The notes: generated by a model from the letters alone, not told the origin. Counted from the stretch's first letter, positions 25,875-34,469 are shown. The stretch is 64,000 bases of DNA from Candidatus Koribacter versatilis Ellin345 (GCF_000014005.1 NC_008009.1:2418001-2482000), one strand, 5' to 3'. Numbers and translations: made by a program.

Positions 25875-27611
25875 CTACTTTTTCTCGGGCGTCTTTTCTG
25901 GTGTCGCGTCTTTCTTTTGTTCTTCGGCGGCGGCGACTACACCGGGCATTACGTTCTTGAGCGGGGCTTTGCCGGGCTCGTCTAGCTCGGGGTGGGGGAG
26001 CGGTTTGCGCGGGAGCATCTGGTCGCGCATGGCGGTGTTGTAGACGAAGATGGCTTCGACAACGGCGGCTTGCGCGAGGTCGGCGGGTTGGAGACGCTCG
26101 TAGAGATCCATGTTGCTGTGGTGGGTGCGGGAGCTGTAGTCGAGCGGGTCTTGGATGAACTGGAAGCCGGGGATGCCGACCGAGTCAAAGGCTTCGTGGT
26201 CGGTGCCGCCGGTGTTGCGAACGGAGATGGTGTTGACTCCGAGATCAGAGAGAGGCGCGATCCACTCCTTGAAGAGCGGCGCCAGTTGCGCGTTGCCCTG
26301 GAGGTAGATGCCGCGGATTTTGCCGGAACCGTTATCTACGTTGAAGTAGCCGGAAATTTTGGCATGCTCGGGCTTGATCTGGATGGGACCACCGGGCTTG
26401 CGCACGAATTCAGGAAGCGCGAGCTGGTCGGGGGCGGTGGAGAGCGGCGCGAATCCGAAATGGTTTTTGACGTAGCCGTAGGAGCCGAACTCGCCTTCTT
26501 CCTCACCAGTCCAGAGAGCGACGCGGATGGTGCGGCGAGGCTGCACGTGGAGCGCGTTGAGGATTCGCATGACCTCCATAGCGACGACGGTGCCTGCGCC
26601 GTTGTCGGTGGCGCCGGTGCCGGAGGCCCAGGAGTCGAGGTGGCCGCCGACCATCACGACTTGATCTTTAAGAGCGGGATCGGTGCCGGGGATTTCAGCG
26701 ATGGTATCGAAGCCGTGTTCGTGGTCGCCGGTGAACTCGGTGCGAACGTCCATTTCGATGGAGACGGGGACGTTGGCTTTCAAGAGGCGATAGACGCGGC
26801 CGTAGTTTTCGATGGCGGTGACGACGATGGGAAGCTTCTCGGCGTGCTCACGCTGGTAGGTAAACCAGCCCATGCCGGTGCCACCGTCGTCGAAGATGGT
26901 GCCGCCAGAGCCGCCGTTGTCGCGGCCATCGCGGGAAGGGACGACGATGGCGGCGGCGTGCTCATCCGCGAAGAACTTGCCGGCCTTTTCGCGGAAGGTG
27001 AGTTCCTTAATGAAGCCGGCGAGGAAGTCTTCGTGCTGTTCACCGACTCGGACAGGGAAGTCTTCGATCTTCTTGAGGTCGGCATCTTCGTTGCGTTTGG
27101 TGAGCGGCTTCTCGACGGGCTTCACGTCGCGCATGGGGCCGAAGAAGATGATCTTGCCGGTCAGCTTACCTTTGTACTTCTCGAGATCTTTTTCGTCTTT
27201 GGCTTCGATCCAGATGGCCTGGCCGTTGATGGGGCCGCTGGTGGCGGGAGACCACGGGAGCGCTTGCGCGATGAAGACGGCGTTGTCAGGGGCGGACATG
27301 CGCACCCAGGTATTGATCTGGCGCCAGCCCAGTCCGAACTCGCCCCAGTCTTCGAGGTGAGCGTTGCTGCAGCCCATGGAGGTGAACTGGTCGCGCGTCC
27401 ATTCATTGGCGTGCTTGAGATTCGGTGAGCCGGTGAGACGCGGGCCGATACCGTCCATGAGGGCGGAGGCGTATTCCATGATGTGCGAGTGGTCGAATCC
27501 CTCGGAGCGGATGCGTTGGTACATGTTGTAGTCAAGGGCTTCGGGTTTTTGGGCGCAGAGCGGGAATGAAAGTGCAAGGAGACATGTGGCGAGGCATGCG
27601 TACTTCTTCAT
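25875..27611 (-). CDS. Secreted M28 zinc aminopeptidase/carboxypeptidase Q-like
   Basis: A protein of 578 residues with signal peptide about 1-20 (CLLALSFPLCAQ). A PA-type insert lies in the first half. The M28 catalytic domain has the di-zinc ligands in order: His and Asp in GGHLDSW, Asp in ATDNGAG, the Glu pair in WTGEEEGEFGSYG, and His in THHSNMDLYERL. The tail is low-complexity (EQKKDATPEKTPEKK). It should remove amino- or carboxy-terminal residues from peptides outside the cytoplasm. ATG at 27611 starts the signal peptide; the longer frame upstream is made of repeat-element sequence. Confidence 0.92.
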   Translation of the reverse strand: MKKYACLATCLLALSFPLCAQKPEALDYNMYQRIRSEGFDHSHIMEYASALMDGIGPRLTGSPNLKHANEWTRDQFTSMGCSNAHLEDWGEFGLGWRQINTWVRMSAPDNAVFIAQALPWSPATSGPINGQAIWIEAKDEKDLEKYKGKLTGKIIFFGPMRDVKPVEKPLTKRNEDADLKKIEDFPVRVGEQHEDFLAGFIKELTFREKAGKFFADEHAAAIVVPSRDGRDNGGSGGTIFDDGGTGMGWFTYQREHAEKLPIVVTAIENYGRVYRLLKANVPVSIEMDVRTEFTGDHEHGFDTIAEIPGTDPALKDQVVMVGGHLDSWASGTGATDNGAGTVVAMEVMRILNALHVQPRRTIRVALWTGEEEGEFGSYGYVKNHFGFAPLSTAPDQLALPEFVRKPGGPIQIKPEHAKISGYFNVDNGSGKIRGIYLQGNAQLAPLFKEWIAPLSDLGVNTISVRNTGGTDHEAFDSVGIPGFQFIQDPLDYSSRTHHSNMDLYERLQPADLAQAAVVEAIFVYNTAMRDQMLPRKPLPHPELDEPGKAPLKNVMPGVVAAAEEQKKDATPEKTPEKK

Positions 27612-27656
27612 GGAAAACCCCTGTTTGAAGTGAAGAGGCAGAGTAGCAGAAAGGGA

Positions 27657-27742
27657 GGCAGGGGCTAAAGCCCATCTTCGATTTGCGGCGTTTTGGCAGC
27701 GCTGAAGCGCTGCCCTGATACGAGCGCTGCCCTGATACAAAG
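27657..27742 (-). repeat. Palindromic repeat, family B (copy 3)
   Basis: It reads GGCAGGGGCTAAAGCCC, a spacer, then GGCAGCGC-TGAA-GCGCTGCC and CCTGATAC. The GCGCTGCCCTGATAC end is duplicated in tandem (to 27738). It lies upstream of the peptidase gene. Confidence 0.8.
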
Positions 27743-27756
27743 CTGGAGAAAGAAAT

Positions 27757-27776
27757 AGCGCTCCCGTGGGAGCGCT
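27757..27776 (-). terminator. Probable terminator of the csbD gene
   Basis: A perfect 9-bp hairpin AGCGCTCCC-GT-GGGAGCGCT, followed on the minus strand by ATTTCTTTC. It lies 30 bp downstream of the CsbD stop codon. Confidence 0.6.
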
Positions 27777-27806
27777 GATCTTTAGACGATGCGTGTGGGT
27801 TATAGG

Positions 27807-28031
27807 TTAGGCGACGTCGTCGCGGCGTTTCTCGATTTGTTCTTCGCGGTCGAGTTCGTTTTCGGCGCGGACTTCGTCCTTCATCTTGCCGAAGGTGTTC
27901 TGCACCTTGCCCTTGACTTGATCGGCCATGCCTTCGGCCTGGGTTTTGCGATTGCCGGTCATCTCGCCGACTTTTTCTTTCACTTTGCCTTTGACTTCAT
28001 CCATCTTGCCTTCAATACGGTCCTTATCCAT
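27807..28031 (-). CDS. CsbD-family stress protein
   Basis: A hydrophilic helical protein of 74 residues. The family pattern is clear: DKDRIEGKMDEVKGKVKE then GKVQNTFGKMKDE. CsbD proteins are abundant, general-stress-induced cytoplasmic proteins of unknown biochemistry. The ribosome site is strong (GGGAGGA). It follows a 50-residue lmo0937-type membrane protein on the same strand by 85 bp, a frequent pairing in stress regulons. Confidence 0.9.
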   Translation of the reverse strand: MDKDRIEGKMDEVKGKVKEKVGEMTGNRKTQAEGMADQVKGKVQNTFGKMKDEVRAENELDREEQIEKRRDDVA

Positions 28032-28116
28032 GTGTCCTCCCTATCGTGGTAACAGGAAGGCCGGGACCTTCCTGTGGTTGTTTCAGAAATTAGTTTTGAG
28101 CTGTTGGTGTCGTCGT

Positions 28117-28269
28117 TTAGACGACGGTTCTGCGTCCGCTGATGAGCTGGAAGACCAGCGCGATCACGGCCAGGACCAACAGAATGTGAATGAATCCGCC
28201 AAGCGTGTAGCTGCTAACTACGCCGAGCAGCCAAAGCACAAGCAGAACTACAAACAGTGTCCAAAGCAT
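28117..28269 (-). CDS. lmo0937-family small membrane protein
   Basis: A protein of 50 residues (MLWTLFVVLLVLWLLG at the start, LVFQLISGRRTVV at the end). It has two membrane helices separated by SSYTLGGFIH. This is the full length and pattern of the lmo0937 family, small stress-associated membrane proteins without a known activity. The ribosome site GGTGAGG precedes the ATG. It is probably co-regulated with the CsbD gene downstream. Confidence 0.85.
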   Translation of the reverse strand: MLWTLFVVLLVLWLLGVVSSYTLGGFIHILLVLAVIALVFQLISGRRTVV

Positions 28270-28299
28270 TTTCCTCACCCTCGCTGACAGAATTTACGT

Positions 28300-28317
28300 G
28301 TTGACATAGGAGTCAAC
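28300..28317 (-). promoter_or_regulatory. Inverted repeat upstream of the lmo0937/CsbD genes
   Basis: GTTGAC-N6-GTCAAC is a perfect 6-bp inverted repeat. On the minus strand its left arm gives TTGACT, a possible -35 element, 42 bp before the small membrane gene. It may be an operator. The rest of the 339-bp gap to pheA holds only the family A repeat at 28513. Confidence 0.35.
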
Positions 28318-28512
28318 TCCGTGCCTCGTTCATGCTGATATTTGGGTGCGGAATATTGGGTTAAGGTTGGCGGAAAGCCAGCAGGAATGCGGGGTTGAGG
28401 CAGAGTATTTTTAGTTACTTAGAAGCAACCATTGCCAGCAGGTGTTTCGTCGCTGCACTGCTCTGGATGGTGTGGGCTGGAGGCTTGGCAAAAATTTTGG
28501 ATTCGTGGGACT

Positions 28513-28566
28513 GATAGGGGTCCTTCGACTGCGCGCACTGCGTGCGCTTCGCTCAGGATGACAAGC
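28513..28566 (+). repeat. Palindromic repeat, family A (copy 2)
   Basis: It begins GATAGGGGTCCTTCGACT, has a central stem GCGCAC-TGC-GTGCGC, and ends CTTCGCTCAGGATGACAAG. The outer blocks match the copy inside hyuA; the stem has changed on both arms but still pairs. Confidence 0.85.
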
Positions 28567-28608
28567 GTGCTCCAGAGGGGTTGCGTTGTCTTGTATCCTT
28601 GCACGCAA

Positions 28609-29418
28609 ATGAAAATTGCGATCCAGGGCGAGTTGGGGGCGTTTAGTCACGAGGCGTGCCGGAGGAATTTTCCTCGGGCGAAGGTGGTGCCTTGTGCAGT
28701 TTCGTCGGAAGTATTTGAGGCGCTCGAGTCGGGGCGTGTGGATGCGGCCTTGATTCCGATCGAGAACACGCTGGCGGGGCCGGTGGTGGTGCACTACGAC
28801 CTGCTGCTCGAGCATGATTTCTATGTGAACGCGGAGTTCCGGTTGCGGATTGAGCACCAGCTGCTGGCGGTACCGGGGACGAAGTTTGGCGAGATACGCG
28901 AGGTGCTGTCGCACCCGGTGGCGCTGGACCAGTGCCGGAAGTTTTTTGCGAAGAACAAGAAGGTACGGTCAGTGTCGTTTTACGACACGGCGGGCGCGGC
29001 GCGCCATGTGATGGAAGAAGGGAAGCACGAGCAGGCGGCGATTGCGTCGCGGGTGGCCGGCGAGGTGTATGGCGCGGAAGTATTGCAGTCGAACCTGGAA
29101 GATGATGCGCAGAATTTCACGCGGTTCGTTTTGGTGGAACGGCGGGCACGCGCGAACAAGGATGCGAACAAGGTGTCGGTTGCCGTGGGATTGCCGAACA
29201 AGCCTGGGATGCTTTTCAAGGCGTTGAGCGTGTTCGCGCTGCGCGAGATTGATTTGACGAAGATCGAGTCGCGGCCGGTGCGCGGAAGGCCGTGGGAGTA
29301 TGCGTTCTTTCTGGACTTCATGCAGACGGACAAGAAGGCGGCGGAGAATGCGTTGCGGCATTTGGAAGAGATCGCGCAGTTTGTGAAAGTGTTGGGGAGG
29401 TATCGAAGCGCGGAGTAG
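28609..29418 (+). CDS. pheA: Prephenate dehydratase
   Basis: A protein of 270 residues that converts prephenate to phenylpyruvate in phenylalanine synthesis. The N-terminal dehydratase domain starts IAIQGELGAFSHEAC and includes IPIENTLAGPVVVHYD and the catalytic NFTRFVLVER. The C-terminal ACT domain (about 190-262: PNKPGMLFKALSVFALREID, then KIESRPVRGRPWEY) has the ESRP motif that binds phenylalanine for feedback control. There is no chorismate mutase domain. ATG at 28609 is set by the family N-terminus; the longer frame upstream is repeat sequence. A terminator follows at 29461. Confidence 0.95.
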   Translation: MKIAIQGELGAFSHEACRRNFPRAKVVPCAVSSEVFEALESGRVDAALIPIENTLAGPVVVHYDLLLEHDFYVNAEFRLRIEHQLLAVPGTKFGEIREVLSHPVALDQCRKFFAKNKKVRSVSFYDTAGAARHVMEEGKHEQAAIASRVAGEVYGAEVLQSNLEDDAQNFTRFVLVERRARANKDANKVSVAVGLPNKPGMLFKALSVFALREIDLTKIESRPVRGRPWEYAFFLDFMQTDKKAAENALRHLEEIAQFVKVLGRYRSAE

Positions 29419-29460
29419 TTGGGACTCGCGAAGCTAGCGCATCGCGCAGCAAGCCCGGCC

Positions 29461-29483
29461 GCCCGCTGAAGCGGGCTTTTTCC
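29461..29483 (+). terminator. Rho-independent terminator of pheA
   Basis: GCCCGC-TGAA-GCGGGC followed by TTTTT. A second hairpin (CACGACGC-TGGC-GCGTCGTG, 29499-29518) follows, and the block AAGCCCGGCCGCCC occurs both before and after it. Confidence 0.8.
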
Positions 29484-29591
29484 TTCGGTCTGAGCTCTCA
29501 CGACGCTGGCGCGTCGTGCTTAGAAGCCCGGCCGCCCTTCGGGCTGGCAATATCGTGAAGCCTCGGAAGAGATTTTCGAATCAGTGAGGAC

Positions 29592-29978
29592 ATGCCGACG
29601 CATTTGGTGAAGAAGGAAGACCTCCCGTTTGTTGGGAGCTCGCACCGTTTTATTGGAGAGGACCACGATGTGGCCGTCTCTATTTTTTTGCTCGAGGCGA
29701 AGCCGGGGCGCGGCGCGCCGTTGCACGTGCACGAGTATGACGAGGTGCTGACCATTCAGGAAGGAACGGCTCGGATGGTCATCGGCAACGATGTGTTTGA
29801 GGTGAGCGGCGGGTACGTAGCGGTGGTGAAGGCGGGGACGCCGCATGGGTTTGTGAACATTGGGGAAGGTCCGCTCAAGCAGGTGGACGTGCATATGAAT
29901 CCGCGGTTCGAGCAAGTCAATTTGCCGCCGACCGACGTTTCGCAGAGAGCGGGGTTGCCGGTGCCCCAAGGGGTGTGA
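29592..29978 (+). CDS. Single-domain cupin protein
   Basis: A protein of 128 residues with one cupin barrel. Motif 1 is PLHVHEYDEVLTIQEG, supplying two His and a Glu, and motif 2 is KAGTPHGFVN, supplying the last His, so the metal site is complete. Small cupins of this type include isomerases, dioxygenases and sugar- or hormone-binding regulators; nothing here selects one. It appears to be a single-gene unit. Confidence 0.88.
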   Translation: MPTHLVKKEDLPFVGSSHRFIGEDHDVAVSIFLLEAKPGRGAPLHVHEYDEVLTIQEGTARMVIGNDVFEVSGGYVAVVKAGTPHGFVNIGEGPLKQVDVHMNPRFEQVNLPPTDVSQRAGLPVPQGV

Positions 29979-30029
29979 TCTTCCCACGTCTCGAAAGTCG
30001 CGAGACGTGGGGCACCCAAGGTGATTCGA

Positions 30030-30872
30030 CTAACTTCTCCAGGCGCCGACGGTGTCGCCACGTTCGTTGGTGTAGTAGCCCTGGATGGTGTAGAGGTTCG
30101 GATTGTCGGGCGGGCCCCAACCGAGAAGCACCCAAGCTTCGAGGTCGCCATTTTCTTCGCCATCGTCAGCGACCCAACCTTCGCCCGGAACCTTGTCGGT
30201 CGCGGCTTCGGCGAGTTCGTGGGCGTAGACGGCGGTGAAGTCGCCGATGAGGCCGCCACATCCCTGGCACAGAGAAGAAGGAAGAACGGCAAAAGCAACA
30301 GTGGATCCGTTGTAATCGAAGGCATCGTGGAAACCGCAGAAAGATGAGCAGGACTGCGAACCGTCGGAGGTTGTGGCGGTCACGCCATCCGGGAGAATGA
30401 GCATGAAGAGGCTATTGTCGTTCAGCGCGATGGTGCCGGCGTCGAGTAATGACGTGAGGGTGGATTCGGCATCAGTTTCCGAGAAGGTGCTGCCTGAGGA
30501 AAGCGACGGGCCATCAATTGGGCCGAGGTAGTTGCCGGAACCGGTGCCGTAGCCGAGATCTTTGAGCGGGTCGAGATAGCCATTCTCGACGATCGCCTTA
30601 CTGAAACCTTCGAGGAAGGTGCGGTCTCCCCAGAAATTTCCCAGATAAATATTCGTGACTTGCGGGTCGGCGATTTGGCTGCCTGCCACGTTGTGGAAGT
30701 TTTGCGCGCCGCCTGGGCCGGTCGGGGTTGCAAACGGGTTGGAGGTCAGGTCGCGTTCGTCGTCATGGAGGTGCACGGGGCGAACGGAATTGCGGGTGGG
30801 AACGATTTGGAGTACGTGGCGGCGGCCGATTGCGCGGAGTTCCGCCATGCTCTTGGGGTTTCTCGGGGACAT
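30030..30872 (-). CDS. Unrecognised protein with HELAEAATD motif
   Basis: A protein of 280 residues with no signal peptide. The C-terminal half contains YAHELAEAATD, then GWVADDGEENGDLEAW and YTIQGYYTNERGD. This resembles the conserved histidine region of the plant EXORDIUM/phosphate-induced family and of some uncharacterised bacterial secreted proteins, so a metal site is likely. Cys pairs (CSSFC, CQGC) occur in the middle. The start at 30872 has AAGGAG eight bases upstream, better than GTG at 30881. The function is unknown. Confidence 0.65.
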   Translation of the reverse strand: MSPRNPKSMAELRAIGRRHVLQIVPTRNSVRPVHLHDDERDLTSNPFATPTGPGGAQNFHNVAGSQIADPQVTNIYLGNFWGDRTFLEGFSKAIVENGYLDPLKDLGYGTGSGNYLGPIDGPSLSSGSTFSETDAESTLTSLLDAGTIALNDNSLFMLILPDGVTATTSDGSQSCSSFCGFHDAFDYNGSTVAFAVLPSSLCQGCGGLIGDFTAVYAHELAEAATDKVPGEGWVADDGEENGDLEAWVLLGWGPPDNPNLYTIQGYYTNERGDTVGAWRS

Positions 30873-31039
30873 ACGAGGCACTCCTTCGTTGAGACGATGA
30901 TTAGAAGGATGCAGCGAGAGGGCTAGAGGGAGAGACGGTCCAGAAGTTTTATCAATGGAGTGCCTCGACGGCTCTGCGACGAGGTTGGGATGAACGGCGT
31001 CCTCTCCTCTTGACAGTCTAGAGGAATAGGTTCAGGCTA

Positions 31040-31062
31040 CACCACTAGATTAGCTAGAGGTG
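31040..31062 (+). promoter_or_regulatory. Palindromic operator upstream of padR
   Basis: CACC-A-CTAG-ATTAG-CTAG-A-GGTG is an inverted repeat of two 4-bp blocks per arm, ending 6 bp before the padR ATG. PadR repressors bind such dyads over their own promoters, so this is a likely autoregulatory site. Confidence 0.6.
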
Positions 31063-31067
31063 GGGGA

Positions 31068-31397
31068 ATGGCCGAACAGAACCTGGGACTGGTGGCGGGG
31101 ACGCTGGACATGCTGATCCTGAAGACACTGGCGCTGGAGCCGATGCATGGGTATGGGATCGCGCTGCGGATTGAGCAAATGAGCCAGGGTGTATTCAAGG
31201 TGAATGCCGGGTCGTTGCTGCCCGCGCTGGGCAGGCTGGAGCGGCAAGGGGTACTGAAAGCGGAGTGGGGGGCGACGGAGAACAATCGTCGCGCAAAGTA
31301 TTACTCGCTGACGCGCACGGGGAAGACGAAGTTGCAGGCTGAGGCACGGGAGTGGGAGCGGCAGATCTCGGCGATCGCGCGGATCCTGGAGGCATGA
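31068..31397 (+). CDS. PadR-family transcriptional repressor
   Basis: A protein of 109 residues with the PadR winged helix: GTLDMLILKTLALEPMHGYG, then VNAGSLLPALGRLERQGVL and the wing RAKYYSLTRTGK. The C-terminal helix is short, as in the PadR-s1 group. Its TGA lies in the ATGATG start of the downstream permease, a tight translational coupling typical of acidobacterial PadR/ADOP pairs. It presumably senses a compound exported or resisted through the permease. Confidence 0.93.
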   Translation: MAEQNLGLVAGTLDMLILKTLALEPMHGYGIALRIEQMSQGVFKVNAGSLLPALGRLERQGVLKAEWGATENNRRAKYYSLTRTGKTKLQAEAREWERQISAIARILEA

Positions 31398-34045
31398 TGT
31401 TGCGAGCGATTTGGGAGGGCGTGAGGAACGTGGTTCGTCCGCGGGCGGCGCAGAGGGATGCGCAGCAGGAGATCGATGCGTTCTATGAAGCGGCGATCGC
31501 CGATAAAAAAGCGCGCGGCATGACCGAGAACGAGGCGCGGCGGCAGGTGAGACTGGAAAATGGCAGCGCAGACCTTGTGCGCGATGCAGTGTTTGAGTCG
31601 CGATGGGAAGACCGCGTGGAGAGCGTGCGGAGGGACGTCGCGTTCGCAGGGCGAATATTGGCGCGCAATTTTGGGCTGTCGGTAATTGCGGTGGTTACGC
31701 TGGCGCTGGCGATTGGCTCGACAACGGCGGTGTACAGCGTTGTAGAGGGTGTGCTGCTGCGGCCGTTTCCGTTCACACAGCAGGACCGGTTGCTGATGGT
31801 ATGGCAGAAGGGTGAGGACGGAAAGAATTCGAATGTCGGGTTCGCGACGTTCGATGACTGGCGCAAGCTGAACCATTCGTTTTCGTATATGGGAGCGGTG
31901 TCGTTCTGGACGCCGACGCTGGTCTCGGACGCGGGAGCGGAGAATTTATCGGGCTTCCGGGTGAGCGCGGGAATGTTCGACATGCTCGGCGTGCGGATGC
32001 GTGTGGGGCGCGACTTCACGAAAGAGGAGGACATTCGCGGGCAAGGGACGTCGGTGATCCTTGGCTACGCGTTGTGGCAGAGCCGGTTTGGTGGGGACCC
32101 GGCGGTGGTTGGCAAATCGGTGCAATTGGGGTCGAAGGTGTACACCGTGGTGGGAGTGTTGCCGGAGAACATGCCGTCGGTATTCTCGTTCGATCCGCGA
32201 AAGGAAGCGGACATCTATTCACCGCTGGCGTACGACACGTCGCTCGAGTACGCGTGCCGGACGTGCCAACATCTGCGCGTGCTGGGAAGGCTGCGAGACG
32301 GTGTGACCGAGAAGCAGGCACTTGCGGAGATGGACCAGATTTCGAAGAGCCTGGTGCAGCAGTATCCGACGGAGTACGCGGCCTCGGGCGTGTTGTTCAC
32401 GGAATTGCACGAGTACGTGGTGGGCAATGTGCGACCGGTGTTGCTGTTGTTGTTCGGTGCGGTGGCACTGGTGTTGTTGATTGCGTGCGTGAATGTTTCG
32501 AATTTACTGCTGAGCCTGGCGCTGAAGCGGCGGCGGGAATTTGCGCTGCGGGCGTCTCTGGGAGCGGGGTCGAGGCGACTGGTTCGGCAGATGCTAACGG
32601 AGGCGCTGTCGCTGGCGTGCGTCGGAAGCGCACTGGGATTCGGACTGGCGTGGGCAATTTTGCGTGCGGTGCTGAAGGCGGGTGGGACATCGTTGCCGCG
32701 GATGCATGATGTGCATCTCGATGCGGGGGTGTTGGCATTCACCATATTCGTTTGCGTTGCGAGCGCGTTGATCTTTGGATTGTTGCCGGCATTTCACGCG
32801 CGCAAGGCCGATCCGGTAGATGCGTTGAATGAAGGTACGCGGGCGACGACATCGGGTGGGCGACTGCGATTGAAGAATGCGCTGGTGGCGTCGAACGTGG
32901 CGATTTCGTTGGTGCTGCTGATTGCAGCCGGATTGATGACGAAGAGTTTCGTGCGGCTGACGCGGGTGAATCCGGGGCTGTCGTCGAAGGGCGTGCTGAC
33001 GGTTAGAGTGTCGTTGTGGGGGCAGAAATACCAGAAGGACCCGGCGGTGGTGAGTTTCTACGATGAGGTGCTGCGGAGGATCAGCGCGGTGCCGGGCGTG
33101 GAGTCGGTGGGGCTGACGAGCCAGTTGCCACTAGGCGGAAACCTGGACCGTTACGGCGTACATGCGGTGGACAAACCGAGAGCGAACCCGGAGAACGACC
33201 CGAGTGCGGATCGGTATTCGATATCGCCGGAGTATTTCCGCGCTCTGCTGATTCCGCTGCTGCAAGGACGGGAGTTCACGAACGAGGACGATCGCACGGA
33301 GAGTCAGAAGGTGATGGTGATCAGCGAAACGTTCGCGAAGACGGTGTGGCCAGGGGAAGATCCCATCGGCAAGCAATTGCGAGTCGGCGGGATGGATTCG
33401 CCGATCAGGACCGTGGTCGGAGTGGTGGGAGATGTGTTGCACAAGGGACTCGACGCGGAGCACACGATGCAGATGTACATCCCGCATTCGCAGTTCACGG
33501 ACAGCGACGTGGTGCTGGTGGTGCGAGCGAAGGGCGTAGAGCCGGCGGCAATCGGCGGCGACGTGAGACGAGCCATCACGGCGGTGGATGCGCAGCAGCC
33601 GATCGGCGCGGAGATGACGATGGCTGAGGTGGTGCGGGCGTCAGTGGCGAGACAGAGATTTTCCGCGCTGCTGTTTGCGGCGTTTGCGTTGTGCGGTGCG
33701 TTGATGGCGGCAGTGGGAATTTACGGTGTGGTGTCATACGCAGTGGTGCAGAGGACGCAGGAGATTGGGATACGTATTGCGATGGGGGCCCCTGCAGGCA
33801 GCGTGTTTGCGTTGATCCTGAAGAAGGGAATGCAGCCGGCGTTGCTCGGACTGATGGCGGGCTTGCCGGCGGCGTTTGCGATCAGCCAACTGCTGGCGTC
33901 GTTGCTGTTCAAGGTGAAGGCGAACGACGCGGTGACGTATGCGGCGATGACGATCGCGGTGATTGCCGTGGCATTGTTGGCGTGCATCGTGCCAGCTCGA
34001 CGCGCGACTCACGTGAATGCGGTGACGGCGATCCGAACAGAGTAG
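31397..34045 (+). CDS. ADOP-type fused ABC permease (MacB/FtsX family)
   Basis: A protein of 882 residues. An N-terminal cytoplasmic helical part (about 1-80) is followed by two MacB-PCD plus FtsX units. The first membrane helix is near 90-115 (LSVIAVVTLALAIG, then TTAVYSVVEGVLLRPFPF). Further helices are near 350-480 and the last three near 760-880 (AFALCGALMAAVGIYGVVSY). No ATPase domain or ATPase gene is adjacent; members of this acidobacterial family occur without one. It is coupled to padR. Its substrate is unknown. A bidirectional hairpin terminates the operon at 34070. Confidence 0.92.
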   Translation: MLRAIWEGVRNVVRPRAAQRDAQQEIDAFYEAAIADKKARGMTENEARRQVRLENGSADLVRDAVFESRWEDRVESVRRDVAFAGRILARNFGLSVIAVVTLALAIGSTTAVYSVVEGVLLRPFPFTQQDRLLMVWQKGEDGKNSNVGFATFDDWRKLNHSFSYMGAVSFWTPTLVSDAGAENLSGFRVSAGMFDMLGVRMRVGRDFTKEEDIRGQGTSVILGYALWQSRFGGDPAVVGKSVQLGSKVYTVVGVLPENMPSVFSFDPRKEADIYSPLAYDTSLEYACRTCQHLRVLGRLRDGVTEKQALAEMDQISKSLVQQYPTEYAASGVLFTELHEYVVGNVRPVLLLLFGAVALVLLIACVNVSNLLLSLALKRRREFALRASLGAGSRRLVRQMLTEALSLACVGSALGFGLAWAILRAVLKAGGTSLPRMHDVHLDAGVLAFTIFVCVASALIFGLLPAFHARKADPVDALNEGTRATTSGGRLRLKNALVASNVAISLVLLIAAGLMTKSFVRLTRVNPGLSSKGVLTVRVSLWGQKYQKDPAVVSFYDEVLRRISAVPGVESVGLTSQLPLGGNLDRYGVHAVDKPRANPENDPSADRYSISPEYFRALLIPLLQGREFTNEDDRTESQKVMVISETFAKTVWPGEDPIGKQLRVGGMDSPIRTVVGVVGDVLHKGLDAEHTMQMYIPHSQFTDSDVVLVVRAKGVEPAAIGGDVRRAITAVDAQQPIGAEMTMAEVVRASVARQRFSALLFAAFALCGALMAAVGIYGVVSYAVVQRTQEIGIRIAMGAPAGSVFALILKKGMQPALLGLMAGLPAAFAISQLLASLLFKVKANDAVTYAAMTIAVIAVALLACIVPARRATHVNAVTAIRTE

Positions 34046-34069
34046 CTACAGACGTCGCAGAAAGACGAA

Positions 34070-34097
34070 AGGCGCGAGACTTATGCTCGCGCCTGTG
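34070..34097. terminator. Bidirectional terminator
   Basis: AGGCGCGAG-ACTTATG-CTCGCGCCT is a perfect 9-bp stem between the permease and the convergent small secreted protein gene. A similar hairpin is at 37081. Confidence 0.65.
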
Positions 34098-34112
34098 TTG
34101 TCTGCACCGACG

Positions 34113-34469
34113 TCAGTTTCCGGTCGATGCAGCGGCGGTGTTCGCCGCGTTGAACTGAATCGCCTGGTTCCTGAACTGAATGCCTTGCAGGGCATTGCCT
34201 TCGATCTGGAGCGCACCGTCATACGGAGACTGCGCCTGGGTAACGGTGGCAGGTGTGGTGGCGAGGACCTTCTTACCTTTATTGATGGTTGCGGTCGTCG
34301 CGCCGGTACCTTCCCATTGGACTTTGTAGTCGCCGGCGGGAATTTGAGTGCCGTTGACCGTGACGGCCTTCGGGAAGGTGACGCTCTGCGAATTCTTCGA
34401 AGCTGCAAACATCGAAAGCGGCGTCAAGAAAAGGACGAGCGACAGGACGGTAATGAGCTTTGTCTTCAT
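34113..34469 (-). CDS. Small secreted protein, paralogue 1
   Basis: A protein of 118 residues with signal peptide about 1-22 (FLTPLSMFAAS). The mature part is a small beta-rich domain (IPAGDYKVQWEGTGATTATI, GKKVLATTPATV, DGALQIEGNALQGIQF). It is clearly homologous along its full length to the protein at 37123-37476. No enzyme motif is present and the function is unknown. It is divergent from the tail-fibre-like gene at 34804. Confidence 0.82.
   Translation of the reverse strand: MKTKLITVLSLVLFLTPLSMFAASKNSQSVTFPKAVTVNGTQIPAGDYKVQWEGTGATTATINKGKKVLATTPATVTQAQSPYDGALQIEGNALQGIQFRNQAIQFNAANTAAASTGN

Noticed and set aside
25992-27428. 478-residue plus-strand frame opposite the M28 peptidase
   Set aside because: Gly/Val/Asp-rich antisense of a gene with complete zinc-site motifs.
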